From Chrysogorgia sp. JL179-B06 (taxonomy: Eukaryota; Cnidaria; Anthozoa; Scleralcyonacea; Chrysogorgiidae): DNA of 64,000 bases. The position numbers and the translations under genes are program-made. The stretch is from positions 2,107,501-2,171,500 of the forward strand of contig JAYKKM010000337.1 of assembly GCA_035772405.1 (NCBI GenBank). Direction: 5' to 3'. Below the pieces are notes generated by a model. The model was not told the origin of the DNA, did no database searches, and worked only from the letters and a program-made list of their open reading frames with translations. Positions 11,992-23,213 of this stretch are shown one piece after another. The first letter of the stretch is position 1, and the number at the start of each line of letters is the position of its first letter.

Positions 11992-12501
11992 CACTGATCT
12001 CAAAAATAAGACTGGATTGAGCTTTCTGTTGTATCTGATGAGTCTGATTTTGAAGCTTGCATAGTTGCATAATGTAAATAGACGAGAGATCATTAGAAGC
12101 TCCGAGTTTACAAGCAAATCAAACTGTGACGCTCGCGAAATAGGTTTAGTATCTGGCCAATATAGTTTCTTTGTTAACATTAAATGCATAAAATCTTGAA
12201 CCTAATTTGACGTCTCATATTAGGCTTCTCTCACGGGATAATTAGAGCCAACGGCGGCCATTACTAAGGGACCAAAGTCGCAGTAAATCTGTAGGTAGGC
12301 CATGAATCGTTTTACCCAGTAATTTGAAAAATGTCTTCTGGTCCTCTTTATAGTAAAATTATTTATTTTGTCGATGGTAAGAGCACATAATCCAACAAAA
12401 AACCTCATATGATCCTCAGTTGGTCCCTTAGTAATGGCGGACTTCCGGCTTCATTTTCTGAACAATAGTTACTCGATCCAGTCTTATTTCGAGATCAGTG
12501 G
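11992..12501 (-). mobile_element. 510-bp MITE, family T3 copy 1, abutting the R3 stop codon
   Basis: Ends CACTGATCTCAAAAATAAGACTGG and its mirror at 12475-12501. Two more copies lie at 36350-36837 and 49169-49676. It ends 12 bp beyond the R3 stop on the gene strand, so the R3 3' UTR must lie in or run through it. Confidence 0.8.
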
Positions 12502-12512
12502 TACTTGGTTGT

Positions 12513-15500
12513 TCATTCATTTTCTTCATGCATAACACCAACAATGGCAGCGTATTCAGTAGGTTGAGTTGATTCTTCCGCATCCGGATTGTTTTCATCG
12601 AGACCAAGATTTTCAGGATCCATATAGTTGAGCTAAAACGTTGTTGGTGTATTAATATATTATATAAATAATACGGTACATATCATATAATACACGTCAC
12701 ATACAGTACTTGCCACGTCAATTCATATAGTAGGATAAAATAAATGTATGGAAATATTTTAATTTTTTTAATAAATTTTTTATAAATGTTTATAAATTTT
12801 TATTTTTTTTATTTTTCTGAGGAATCTTATTTTTCTAAACGCAAATATTTAATATTCTTTTACCTCCTGTTTTGGTTTTTTAATTGTATTGTTTTTGTTA
12901 GCCACAGCATACATGTCTCCATTGACCATAATCCTCTCTATGTCAGGTGTGGCATATTCAGAATCTGAGGAAACATTTGCAGCGATAGCTGTGTCCTAAG
13001 GTGGAGTAAGAATTCACGTATTATTAGCATAAAACATTTTAAACCAATACATTTGTGGTTGTCTCAAGCAGTTGTATAAAACTGTGAATCGGGGACAACC
13101 AATTTCAATTTGTTTCTGTGTCAATCTGTTTTTACATGCAGTGCTAAGTTCAAAACACATTTTAATGCTTTATTTTTTCGTAGCAGGTGTACCAGATTAA
13201 TATGTTACCTTCTGTTTTGGTTTATTTTTATTTTTGTCAGATACAGCATACATGTCTCCATTGACCATAATCCTCTCTATGTCAGGTGTGGCATATTCAG
13301 AATCTGAGGAAACATTTGGAGCGACAGCTGTGTCCTAAGGTGGAGTAAGAATTCACGTATTATTAGTATAAAACATTTTAAACCAATAAATTTGTGGTTG
13401 TCTCAAGCAGTTGTATAAAACTGTGAATCGGGGACAACCAATTTCAATTTGTTTTTACATTTCTAAGTTCAAAACACATTTGAGTGCTTTATTTTTTCGG
13501 AGCAGGTGTAGAAGATGTGTTACCTTCTTTGGTTTATTTTTGTCAGGTACAGCATACGTGTCTCCATTGACCACAACTCTTGAAATGTCAGGCTCAGCAT
13601 ATTCAGAGCCTGATGAAATGTATGCGGAATATGTACCAGCTGACGTACTTTGTGAGTTCTTATTTTGAGACGACATTCCCAAGTTAATATGGCCAGTGCC
13701 TGTGTAAAAGTATGGTTTAAAGTTTAAAGTGATTCAATTTGAAGTGATTAAGTGAATTCAGTTGTAAAATAACTATTTTGTTAGAAAGAACTCTTGAAAC
13801 TATAAAGACTAACCATTTACAACTTTTCATATCTCACTTCACTCTTGAGATATTAAGATTTGTTTAATATGTAAATGATCATACTTATGACATCACAATG
13901 CATAATGACTTATTGAAAAATTCTGCATATCTTTACCATTATCACATGGAATCGTTTGATGATTTGTATATTTGATGTCATTGGATACATCCACGCACAT
14001 ATGTACCTGTATTTCAAGTGATTTCATTACATAATCTCAAAGATATATAAGCGTTTTCAATAAGTTATTATGCAGCTGTGATGTCATAAGTATGATCATT
14101 TACATATTAAACAAATCTTAATATCTCAAGAGTGAAGTGAGATATGAAAAAGTTGTAAATGGTTAGTCTTTATAGTTTCAAGAGTTCTTTCAAACAAAAG
14201 AGTTATTTTACAACTGAATTTTTCATTACATATAGGCACTTTAAGAAAATTGGATACAAATGTTTTCACATTCAAGTTATTCAATCTTCGTATATTAGTT
14301 ATTTCTTAAAGTTTATATATTCCATGTCATTTCCTTACCATTGTTTCCTTGCGAGGTTGAACGCTTGGATATATTTCTGTCTCTGCGAGTAAAATACAAG
14401 AGTAAGGTGCTATACGAATTGCACAACAAAAAGTCATTTGTAAATAACTAATTTTGATTGTTAATTTACACAACTAAATACTATTTACCTTTATTCACAA
14501 ATTGGTAAGTTAATACGGAATTTGTCAATACATGTATCAAAAGAATTTGACGTGAAGTCTATAGACCTCTTTCATAATGGCTGCACCCAAATTAAATTTT
14601 ATTTTATATTCGGCCTATGACACGAAAATTAAGTTTGCCTTATTTGAAAGAACACTTAAAATAACAGAGTAACATCTTCTGTAGTTTTTCGTTTCCTTTC
14701 TTCGTTCTTGAGATATTTCAGTTTGTATTATATGCAAATGACAACGGTGTGACGTACACGTGCATAATGACTTATCGGAGAAGGTTATATATCTTTGTTA
14801 TTATCAAAGAAAATCACTTGAAATTGTACAAGTTCCATGTTTTTGGATATACTCACGCACATGCTTCATTCAAATTAAATTTGGTTTTATAATAGAAAAC
14901 ATATATAACCTTCTCCGATAAGTCATTATGCACGTGTACGTCACACCATTATGAAATATTATGAAATATCTTGACAACGAAGGAAACGGAAAATCTCAAA
15001 AGATGTCCCTCTGTCAATTGAAGTGTTCTTTCAAGTAAGGCAAACTTAATTTTCGTGTCATAGGCACTTTAAATAAGCCTTTCTGACCTCGTTCGTGTGT
15101 CTGTAATTCCAAAGAATCTTTGCTTTGTAACGAGGCCAGAAAGGCTAATTTTCGTGCATATAAAAGAATATTTAGACTGGCCACCATTATGACAGAGGTC
15201 TATAGATGACAGAGACTATACACTGTCGGCACAGCTGAAAAATTGATACCATTACGTCCAATAAAAAAAACTGTTTCTAACCTGTTTCTTTTTCTTCGTT
15301 TCATCAAATAAATGGCGACCAAAATCACAACAATTAAAACAATAAGTGGAACAACAACTGCCACTGAAATCATCCCTTCATCAAGTTCACTTTCGCCGCT
15401 GGATTTACCAGCGTTCGTAGAATTACTGGTGGTTGTAGGAATGGTACCGGTGTTCGTGCTCGATAAACCAGAGATACTACTAGTGGCTGCAGTTGGTGAT

Positions 15501-18045
15501 GGAGTTTCGGGATCTTAAACAATAACAAGAGAATGATAGTTCTTAAAAGAGAACTGGAATTAAAAATAAATAAAATTTAAAAAACTTTTGTGTTTAGAAA
15601 TTTTTATAGTTTTACGGTATCTGCTCTTGTACTCGAGAAATAACGTTTTCATTCTCGTATTTTATGCTTCTTGACGCCGCCATTTGCTCGACGACTAAAA
15701 CTTGACGTCATTGAGTGCAAGGAACAAAAGATAAGCACTCAATGACGTCAAAATCGAAAATAAATCCCCGCTATACAACGAGTTTGAGCCGTCGAGCAAA
15801 CTCTAAAATGGCGGCGTTCAGAAGCATAGAATACGAGAATGAAAACGTTATTTCTCGAGTACAAGAGCAGATACCGTAAAACTATTGACATTTCTAAACA
15901 TTATACTTAAAGGCCTTTTATTTAAAAGTAATTTATTTTTTGACTACAGAATATTTCTTATCTTATAAAAGGTAAGATAAGAAATATTCTAAAGCAAAAT
16001 AATTCGAATATCGTAGTAGATTACAATAGTTTAAAGATGTAAGTAGGCAGTTTTGTAATTTGGGGGGAGGGAGGAGTGCCCGCAGTCAACATCTCTAAAA
16101 CTATTGGATGTATGGCAATGACATTTCTACAGGTTGATGATATGCTAAATCTGAATACATGTTACACTTGTTATCGTCATGGCAACAAATTCTGACATCT
16201 TATACGTCATCAGTAATAATGAAACTTTGAATAAGTAAACACATAATATAATTAAAACTAAACCTTTTAAAACAATTCAGTGTAGGTGTTCTGAAATATT
16301 CCGAATCTTTTTTGTATTCAATAATTAACCACGATTTTTTAACAAATAAAGCAAACACTGAAATGTAGGAAAAATCCAGATATTTCAGAGCCGTATAACT
16401 ATAACGCAGGCACTTTCCGCCCCCGCCCAGAGAACAATTTTATTAAATATTTAATCCCAATATTACTTACCACCAGAGGATCGCCATGTTCCAAATACCT
16501 TAGCTTGCAGGCATTGATTAGCATATCCTTTAGTATTATAATTTTTGCAATATAAGTTGATTGTTATTATTAATCCTTCAAGTTCAGGAACAGATTTTTT
16601 CCACTGTAAAAAATGAAAATACAACAATTAAGTGACGATCGTACTGGAATCCAACAATTTATAAAATCTTTAGCTGGAAAATAACAATGTTGCCAAAAAA
16701 ACTCGCTAATATGTTACAAATATACCGGATTTTGTTACAAATATACCGCAGAAATTTGAATTAGGAAAGCAGGGAGACATGATGTAAGGCAAGCGACAGC
16801 TCGAATACCAGCTGAATTGTCAGAGAGCATTGCGAGGTCAATAAGGAAAACGTTAGTATTTTAAATACCAAAGATTAACAAATAAATATACTTGGCGAAA
16901 TTGTAGGATTTTCTAGGTTGAACTAACCTGCCTTAGCAAGTTCGTACTGTATACACATGTATAAAACTAAGATTGTAAATCAATTTTATTCCACTTCACA
17001 GTTTATTGGAATCGCCGATTAAGTTATGCTATAAAAGTGCGACGTATACATCCAAATTTACATTTACAAACAAAAATATATATAAAAGGTCGTTGGGGTT
17101 TAGGAGACGGAAATGCACACTGTAAACTTACAATGGCAAATAATATTAAAAATAACGTAACAAAATTGGCGGATTAACTACAGACGCTAGCCAAGAGTAA
17201 CACATTTTATGGGTTGTTATAAATTGTGACGTCACAACTTCATAACATTAGCTAGAACTATCGTATGATATACCATAGTTTATGGGCTATTTTATATATT
17301 TCTATATGAAACCATAGATATAGTAAAAAACCTATCACAATTTAGACGAAGGTTAAAGAGGTGAATCAATATAAATAGAGACCGTTATAGTTATACAGCA
17401 TAAAACTAAGAAGAGTATACGTACCAGAAAGTATAATGTGTTTGTTGAGTAGTTTAACTGGAAGTAAGTTTCATTAATCCAAGTAATACGAGTCCGGTTT
17501 CTGTTGTTGGGAAACTTTACTTCAAAGCTTTGAAAGATACAGCTTTCCGCTTTAGGGTCATTATTAAATTGTGTCGCTGGTTCTTTGTGGTCATTCGGTA
17601 TAACTTGGTAAGGTCTGAACAGACAGAGTAAATCACCTGTGTATACGAGGAATAGAAACAACGTTTAGTTAATGACATATGTTGTACTTATGTTTCAGTG
17701 AATAATAAGATCTGTTATATACTCACCAACTCTATGACGAATAGCAGTTTCTGTAATGCAGCCATATGAAGTACCATATCTCGTAGTACCATCTAACAGT
17801 ACAGTTGGATTTCGAAAATGTGGCTTATCGTTCGTATTACATAAACAAGATCCATCGTCTTGACAAGATGCTTGATGAAAAGTGCAAACACTTTTATTCG
17901 TCAGACAGCCATCTTCACCAATGCGGAAGCTGTCAGTAACATTTCTAGTCACCCAAGTTACTTCAGAATCACACCAAGTCACTTGACATAAGAGATAAAT
18001 AACACCATAACAAAACACTTTGGTGACCCATAATCTTGTAGACAT
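12513..18045 (-). CDS. R3: type I receptor with YxxP repeats and ITSM-like tail, 497 aa
   Basis: Nine exons, minus strand: 18045-17727, 17636-17425, 16603-16471, 15513-15282, 14382-14339, 13699-13524, 13334-13209, 12995-12864 and 12632-12513. They total 1494 nt in one open frame. The first five keep the cluster phases (1,0,1,2,1). M1, M2 and M3 closely match R4 and R5 (M3 starts WKKSVPEL). The stalk is PTTTSNSTN-like, followed by a helix around VAVVVPLIVLIVVILVAIYL and KRRKRNR. The tail is unlike R2, R4 and R5: it has SEYAEP, DTYAVP, two copies of SEYATP, DMYAV, NYMDP and a final TEYAAI that fits the ITSM pattern TxYxxV/I. Exons 13334-13209 and 12995-12864 are near-duplicates in phase 0. Known: YxxP binds Crk/Nck-type SH2 domains, and ITSMs bind SAP or SHP-type proteins. 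Inferred: an inhibitory or switch-type partner of the ITAM-tailed genes. An in-frame ATG at 18075 is less likely than 18045 by comparison with R4. Confidence 0.85.
13756..14220. mobile_element. foldback element in R3 intron
   Basis: AATTCAGTTGTAAAATAAC at the left is mirrored at 14220. The arms are about 170 bp, with internal CTCAAGAGTGAAGTGAGATA and its mirror. The core CATAATGACTTATTG is shared with FB-A elements. Confidence 0.75.
14613..15065. mobile_element. foldback element in R3 intron (second)
   Basis: GCCTATGACACGAAAATTAA mirrored at 15065. The centre has ATAATGACTTATCGGAGAAG, again FB-A-like. Confidence 0.75.
15591..15900. mobile_element. foldback MITE beside the R3 membrane exon
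   Basis: Arms of about 90 bp (TACGGTATCTGCTCTTGTAC at the left, mirrored near 15880) around a short centre with two TGACGTCA-like sites. Confidence 0.8.
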
Positions 18046-18133
18046 AATGTTTGTTTTGAGGTAACAACTCCTCAATACACGAAAGCATCAATACACGAAT
18101 TCTTTATTATTTAACACAATAACGAAAACATTT

Positions 18134-18180
18134 ATTTGCATACGTGAATGTCACTCTGTCTTCAAAATCACAGCTTGAAG
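18134..18180 (-). promoter_or_regulatory. R3 octamer and conserved upstream block
   Basis: ATTTGCAT (18134-18141; ATGCAAAT on the gene strand) and CTTCAAAATCACAGC (18160-18174) lie about 90-130 bp upstream of the ATG. Both are shared with R1, R4 and R5. Confidence 0.5.
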
Positions 18181-18530
18181 TTTTTAAAATCATCAGAGGA
18201 TATCGAGGAGAAGTAAAAAGAGATTAAGAATTTATTAAAACAAAATACTGATGCAGTACTATCTTACTTCGTGACAACATTAGCATTCTTGTTTATAGAG
18301 TTGTTTTATAAACATAAGAATAAAAATTAATGACATTATTAAATATTAAAAAGCGATCAATTACGATAATAGAAAATGATGAAATAGATTATTATTATAT
18401 CAATTTCCGACATATTTTAGAAACCTGCATTGATAGAGTTCGATGTTTGATACAAAAATAAGAAATAAATTGACTTTGAAACTCTGTCAATTATACAGAG
18501 ATAAATACCTGGATGCGTTAAAATATTCAT
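18142..18530. other. conserved upstream flank of R3
   Basis: Sequence such as TCATCAGAGGATATCGAG and AAAATACTGATGCAGTACTA is shared with the upstream flanks of R4 (25797-25930) and R5 (31862-31950). Beyond that, nothing recognisable. Confidence 0.5.
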
Positions 18531-18965
18531 TTATTTATTTAGCTTCGCCTCTTAAAAATACATAGAAGAAGCAGGGTCACCACAACAGTTAAACACCAAT
18601 TACAGTGGGCCCTTACAAAAATAAAATAATAACTAATAACAGCAAGTTATGGGTTCAGTGAGGCTTCGCGATGTGTTGCACTTTAGGCAGACAGTTTTCC
18701 AAGTTCGAGGATCGTCAACATTGTAACAGGATAATAGAGCATTATTATATTATAATAGTCTATGATAGTGACTTCTTAAATTTTTAAAAGTTTTTTAAAA
18801 GTTTAAATGATCTAGCCTTAAGTGTTCATGGAGAGAGTTCCAAGTCCTAGTTGTTCTAATAAGAAATGAGCGATTGAAAGTAGTTGTTTTACATTTACGT
18901 TGACGGAATGAGATCGTATTGGTATTTGCGGAGGATCTAGTAAGCCTTAAGGGAACAAGACGTTC
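18530..18965 (-). mobile_element. 3' end of a second non-LTR retrotransposon
   Basis: The minus strand encodes a short stretch with FNRSFLIRTTRTWNSLHEHL, the typical C-terminal end of CR1/L2-type reverse transcriptases, followed by about 250 bp of 3' UTR-like sequence. Confidence 0.6.
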
Positions 18966-19601
18966 GGGTAGGATATCGCTTGATATAGGTACAATGTCAT
19001 TGATGGCCTTGAAGAAAAACAGTAAGTCGAGATATATATATTGAATTTATTTGAACAAGATATCTCACGAGTGAGAGTATTGAAGGAGTGTAATATCATG
19101 CAGTTCAATACAAGAAATAAACAGTTCAATATTTCCAAGCACCCATGTATTGTTCTGTCTATTACAAGTAATATTTGGCATTTCACTCGATTAAACTGCA
19201 TGTTCTAATGATTTGTTGTGAAGGAAAATTTAGAGTGTTGGAAGATACATTTAAATGTTTAAATGTATATTGTTCTAACACTCGAAATTTTCTTTTACCA
19301 TAAATCCTTAGAACATATTGTTCTGTTTATTATTTAAAAAAATCCATTTCCCCACAGAAATAGAGCAGGAGATTTTAATGGGTACATATAATGTATGTTT
19401 TTTGCCAGTATAAACATGTTTGCTTTTCAACGTTGTATACTAGTAAGAAAATATATCAATAATATGTCATTAGAAAGTCTTTGTCTGCTGTTGGCTGGAT
19501 TATATATGCCGTGAGGACTAGGTTAATAGATTATCCGTTATTGTCAAGATTCTGAGAGTTTATTAATGTAGTTTATTATTATGTAGGTTCTACAAAAAAG
19601 T

Positions 19602-20113
19602 CTTAAAGGAACACTCCGGCCCAAATACAAATGCAGTTCATATGAAAGATCGTATTGACTTTAGTTTATTTCCAAAGTTTCAGCATTCCTATCAATTTAG
19701 TTAAGAAGATATTGCTAGTTGAAGTTGAAAATTTGTGGATTTTGACGCCATATTGGTTTTGAAAATATGACGTCATTGAGTGATTCTTTATCGTCAGTGG
19801 AGTTGTTTTGATGGCGATCACATAGTGATAGTTATTGTGAATGGTCTTTGGACGAAAATTAGTCGAAATAAACTATTTAGTTCCTCATGCAGGAAAGTAG
19901 AGGAGCTTCTTAGGCATAATACGAGATCACGTCACTCAGTGACGTCATATTTGAGAAACAAAATGGCGTCGAAATTGGACAAACTCTCCAACTTCAACTA
20001 GCTACATCTTCTTAACTAAATTGATAGGAACGCTGAAACTTTGGAAATAAACTAAAGTCAGTAAGATCTTTCATATGAACTACATTTGTATTTGGGCCGG
20101 AGTGTCCTTTTAA
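19602..20113. mobile_element. 512-bp MITE, twin copy 1
   Basis: TTAAAGGAACACTCCGGCCC at the left, mirrored at the right end. Nearly identical over the full length to 52460-52969. TTAA at both ends hints at a piggyBac-like target, but TTAA also fits inside the inverted repeat. Confidence 0.85.
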
Positions 20114-20406
20114 GTTGGAAACCCGTTCATCAACAAAATGTCGCATATATGCATGAAAACGATAATATAAAAACAGGTTGAATATAGACTTCAAGATGTC
20201 ATTCTTACTTTAAATTTCAAAAGAAGATGGGTTGTGTTGCAAGGTCGTTGGAAACTTTACAGTTATTATGAGGGTTATATATTTGACCGGCTCAGGAACG
20301 TGGTAGACATGCGTGAAACACACAATCGCTGTTGCAAGTTGTCAGCAGCGTGCAATGTTGTCAACAAGGTCGTTCAACCATGATAACGAGGTTGTTACAG
20401 CATTGT

Positions 20407-20928
20407 TCAGCCATCAATACTGTCACAACTTACTAACAACAGTGATAACAATAACATACATAATAGTGATGACATTCTCTCTTGTTGCTGGATTGATGGA
20501 CGGCTGCTGTATGCTTCAATCGACTGGTCGGATTTATGGCCAGTTACAGACTTGATGTGACGCGTTTCGACTTGGGCATCAGAAAGTGCAGTCACAGATG
20601 TGGCTCTTATACTATGGTTGGTAAGAGGTGGGTTTATTCCTGCTCTTCAAGTCATCTGTCGGAGCATGTTTCCCAAGGTTGAGTCACCAGCTGGCGAATT
20701 GCAGTACCAAACTACTTTGCTTCCGTCGTTTGAACATATTGGCCTTTGAAAAAGAGCATCACAGCTGGGATTTAAGTGCTTCAGGTAATTCTGTATCGTT
20801 TCAACTGGACAGAAATCTGAGTTTGGCTTGGCAAATATGTTTCCGTCGGATTCATCTTCAGCGTCACAGAGGATTGAACCTGCAGCTTCCCGGTTTAGCT
20901 CAAAAAATGTAAACAACAGTGATAACAA
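20407..20928 (-). pseudogene. tyrosine-recombinase-like (Crypton-type) remnant
   Basis: Two minus-strand segments: 20928-20647 (FCPVETIQNYLKHLNPSCDALF and later) and 20595-20407 ([20 protein letters not shown]). The second carries the GHxS...Y layout of the catalytic end of tyrosine recombinases of the Crypton/DUF3504 kind. The two parts are broken apart by frame, so this is a relic. Confidence 0.5.
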
Positions 20929-21140
20929 TACAAATCTATGTAAACAACATTCATAACAATAGTGAACATTCTTGTTCTATCAGTATTGTTTTTCTGTAAA
21001 TCTTCTAAAAAATGTGAACAACCATTCTTGGTTCATCAATGCTGAACAACGTTGTTGAAAGTTGAAACAATATTGTTTATTAGCTATATGATATCCGCGT
21101 TGTTACAGTATTGTTCAGCCAACGTGCTGGAGCAACTTGT
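20915..21140. repeat. AACAACATTGTT-rich tandem repeat, part 1
   Basis: Degenerate units built from TGAACAACATTGTTCAGCC-like words. The array continues at 21466-21850 after a retroelement insertion. Related arrays flank the other copy (25985-26097, 26416-26760). Confidence 0.6.
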
Positions 21141-21465
21141 GTGATTTTTAACTCGATGTACATTACTTGTATTTGTATTTTATATTTAATAAGATCAACA
21201 GTTAGCTAACGCTAGTTTACACGAGGTCTTAGAAGAAAATTAACTAGATACACAAGAAATTAAATACAATAAAAAAAATTAGATTAAATAAATAATAGAT
21301 AAAAATAAATTAATAGATAAAAATAAATTACACACACCAATGGAGCTTTTCACGAATAGTGGATTTAAACTGAAACTTAGAGGATAATATATTCTTAGTC
21401 TCATTGTCTAGATTATTCCAAAATTCAATGGCTCTAGATCTAAAAGCTGTTGCTAGAAATGTTTT
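21140..21465 (-). mobile_element. non-LTR retrotransposon 3' fragment, copy near R4
   Basis: The minus strand reads FRSRAIEFWNNLDNETK, a reverse-transcriptase C-terminus, to TAA near 21330, then a 3' UTR. The same fragment sits in the same repeat context at 26098-26415. Confidence 0.7.
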
Positions 21466-21850
21466 CAACAACCTAGAACAACAATGATAACAATAGCCAA
21501 CATTCTTGTTATATCAATATTGTTGTTTCCTGTTCCAACAACTGTGAACAACCATTGTTGGTTCATCAAAGGTGAAGAACATAGGTTGAAACAATACTGA
21601 ACAACATTGTTCAGCCGTAATACTGCAGTTACAACTTACTAACAACCTAGCTAGAACAACAATAACAATAGCGAACAGTCTTGTTATATCAATATTGTTG
21701 TTTCCTGTTCCAACAACTGTGAACAACTATTGTTGGTTCATCAATAGTGAACAACATAGGTTGAAACAATACTGAACAACATTGTTCATTTAACAATATT
21801 GGTTAGCCATGATAGCCATGTTGTTTCAGTATTATTCAGCCAACATGCGC
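21466..21850. repeat. tandem repeat of about 175 bp, part 2
   Basis: Two clear units (starts near 21509 and 21684), each with CCTGTTCCAACAACTGTGAA. It lies just downstream of R4. Confidence 0.7.
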
Positions 21851-21954
21851 GACTTTTATATGCTGTATAGATTACTTTTTAATCACTTAAAATACTCATG
21901 GTCAGCGGTGTCGTTACCCCTGCAGCAGGGTCACCTTATGGTGTCGACATTATT

Positions 21955-23182
21955 CTAAGTATTTCCCCCTCTTTCTGATGGTTTAACCAATCCTTGGTAC
22001 ACGTGTTCTGCAGAATCCCGTCTTTTATCCTTCAGTTCCTCGTAGTCCTCATGTGCTGATGGATTTTCATAACCAAGGCTTGGAGAGTTGCTAGTATTGG
22101 GATTAATGGTATCCCCTTGCTTTTGGGATCCAACCAGTCCTTGGTAGACATGTTCCACATCGTTTTCCCGTCTATTATGATCATCGAGTGTTGCATAGTT
22201 TCGTGAAGGATCTTCGTTGGCGGCGTTGGGATCATTTTGCGCGTTACGGCTTTGCATTTCTGCGAGAAAAACACAACGTAAAGTAAAATGTCATGCAGTA
22301 ACGCAATATATTTCGGTTAATTGTGCAGACTTTTTGAAACATTATACAAAACCGTTATGTATACCTTCCGAATTGACTCGTTCTTCCAGCATTCTTCTGA
22401 AAAATTTTAAGAGAACAATTATTCGTAATTCAAAAACTCATTAATATTCATTAACCAAATTGTCCAATCACATTTCCGTATTTAGTCACGCGCAAGGCTT
22501 TTTATACCTGATAAAACCATGAATACTAATCAGCATGAAAATTATATAAAGTCTCTACGAACTTTATATAAAATTCCTGCTAATTTGCATTTCATACATC
22601 AACCCAATTTACCTCTAATAGAAAATAAAAACCAGTACACTCCCTGGTGATTACAATCAATTGTTTTTGAAGCTATTTAAAACACTCGAACTCGCGTTTT
22701 ATCATATCTAAAATGCTCGCGCTACGCGCTGGCGTTTTAAATATGATAAAACGCTCCTTCTCGTGTTTTAAATACTACTTAAACAAGTTTTCAATAAAAT
22801 ATAGCTCATTTGATTAAATAAAATCACATCACAATTTTAATCATATCAAATCACAATTTTGCAAGCGTTTAGATAATTTTCTTACTTCTTTCGTCGAAGC
22901 TTAAAAAAAAGAAATCCCAACACCAGTAATAAGATAATAACCAAAATAAGAAAAAAAGCCAAAATGGCGATGGCTATTATCAAACTTTTGTTACTCTGTA
23001 CATCTTTTGTTGTCAACCATGGGAAAATAGTGGTTTCCCTTTTCTTTGACGGTGTCGACGATCCATACCATTTGGTGGTACTGGGTAACAGGGTAGACAA
23101 TTCTGTTCTCAAATGAAAACAGGTTAAAAAGTTAATCTAAATAATTTATAATTCATTCATACATTATTAATCACTAACTATA

Positions 23183-23213
<31 letters not shown>

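Noticed and set aside
19780..20001. 73-codon frame (also at 52637-52858)
   Set aside because: It lies wholly inside the twin 512-bp MITE and spans its right arm. No known domain.
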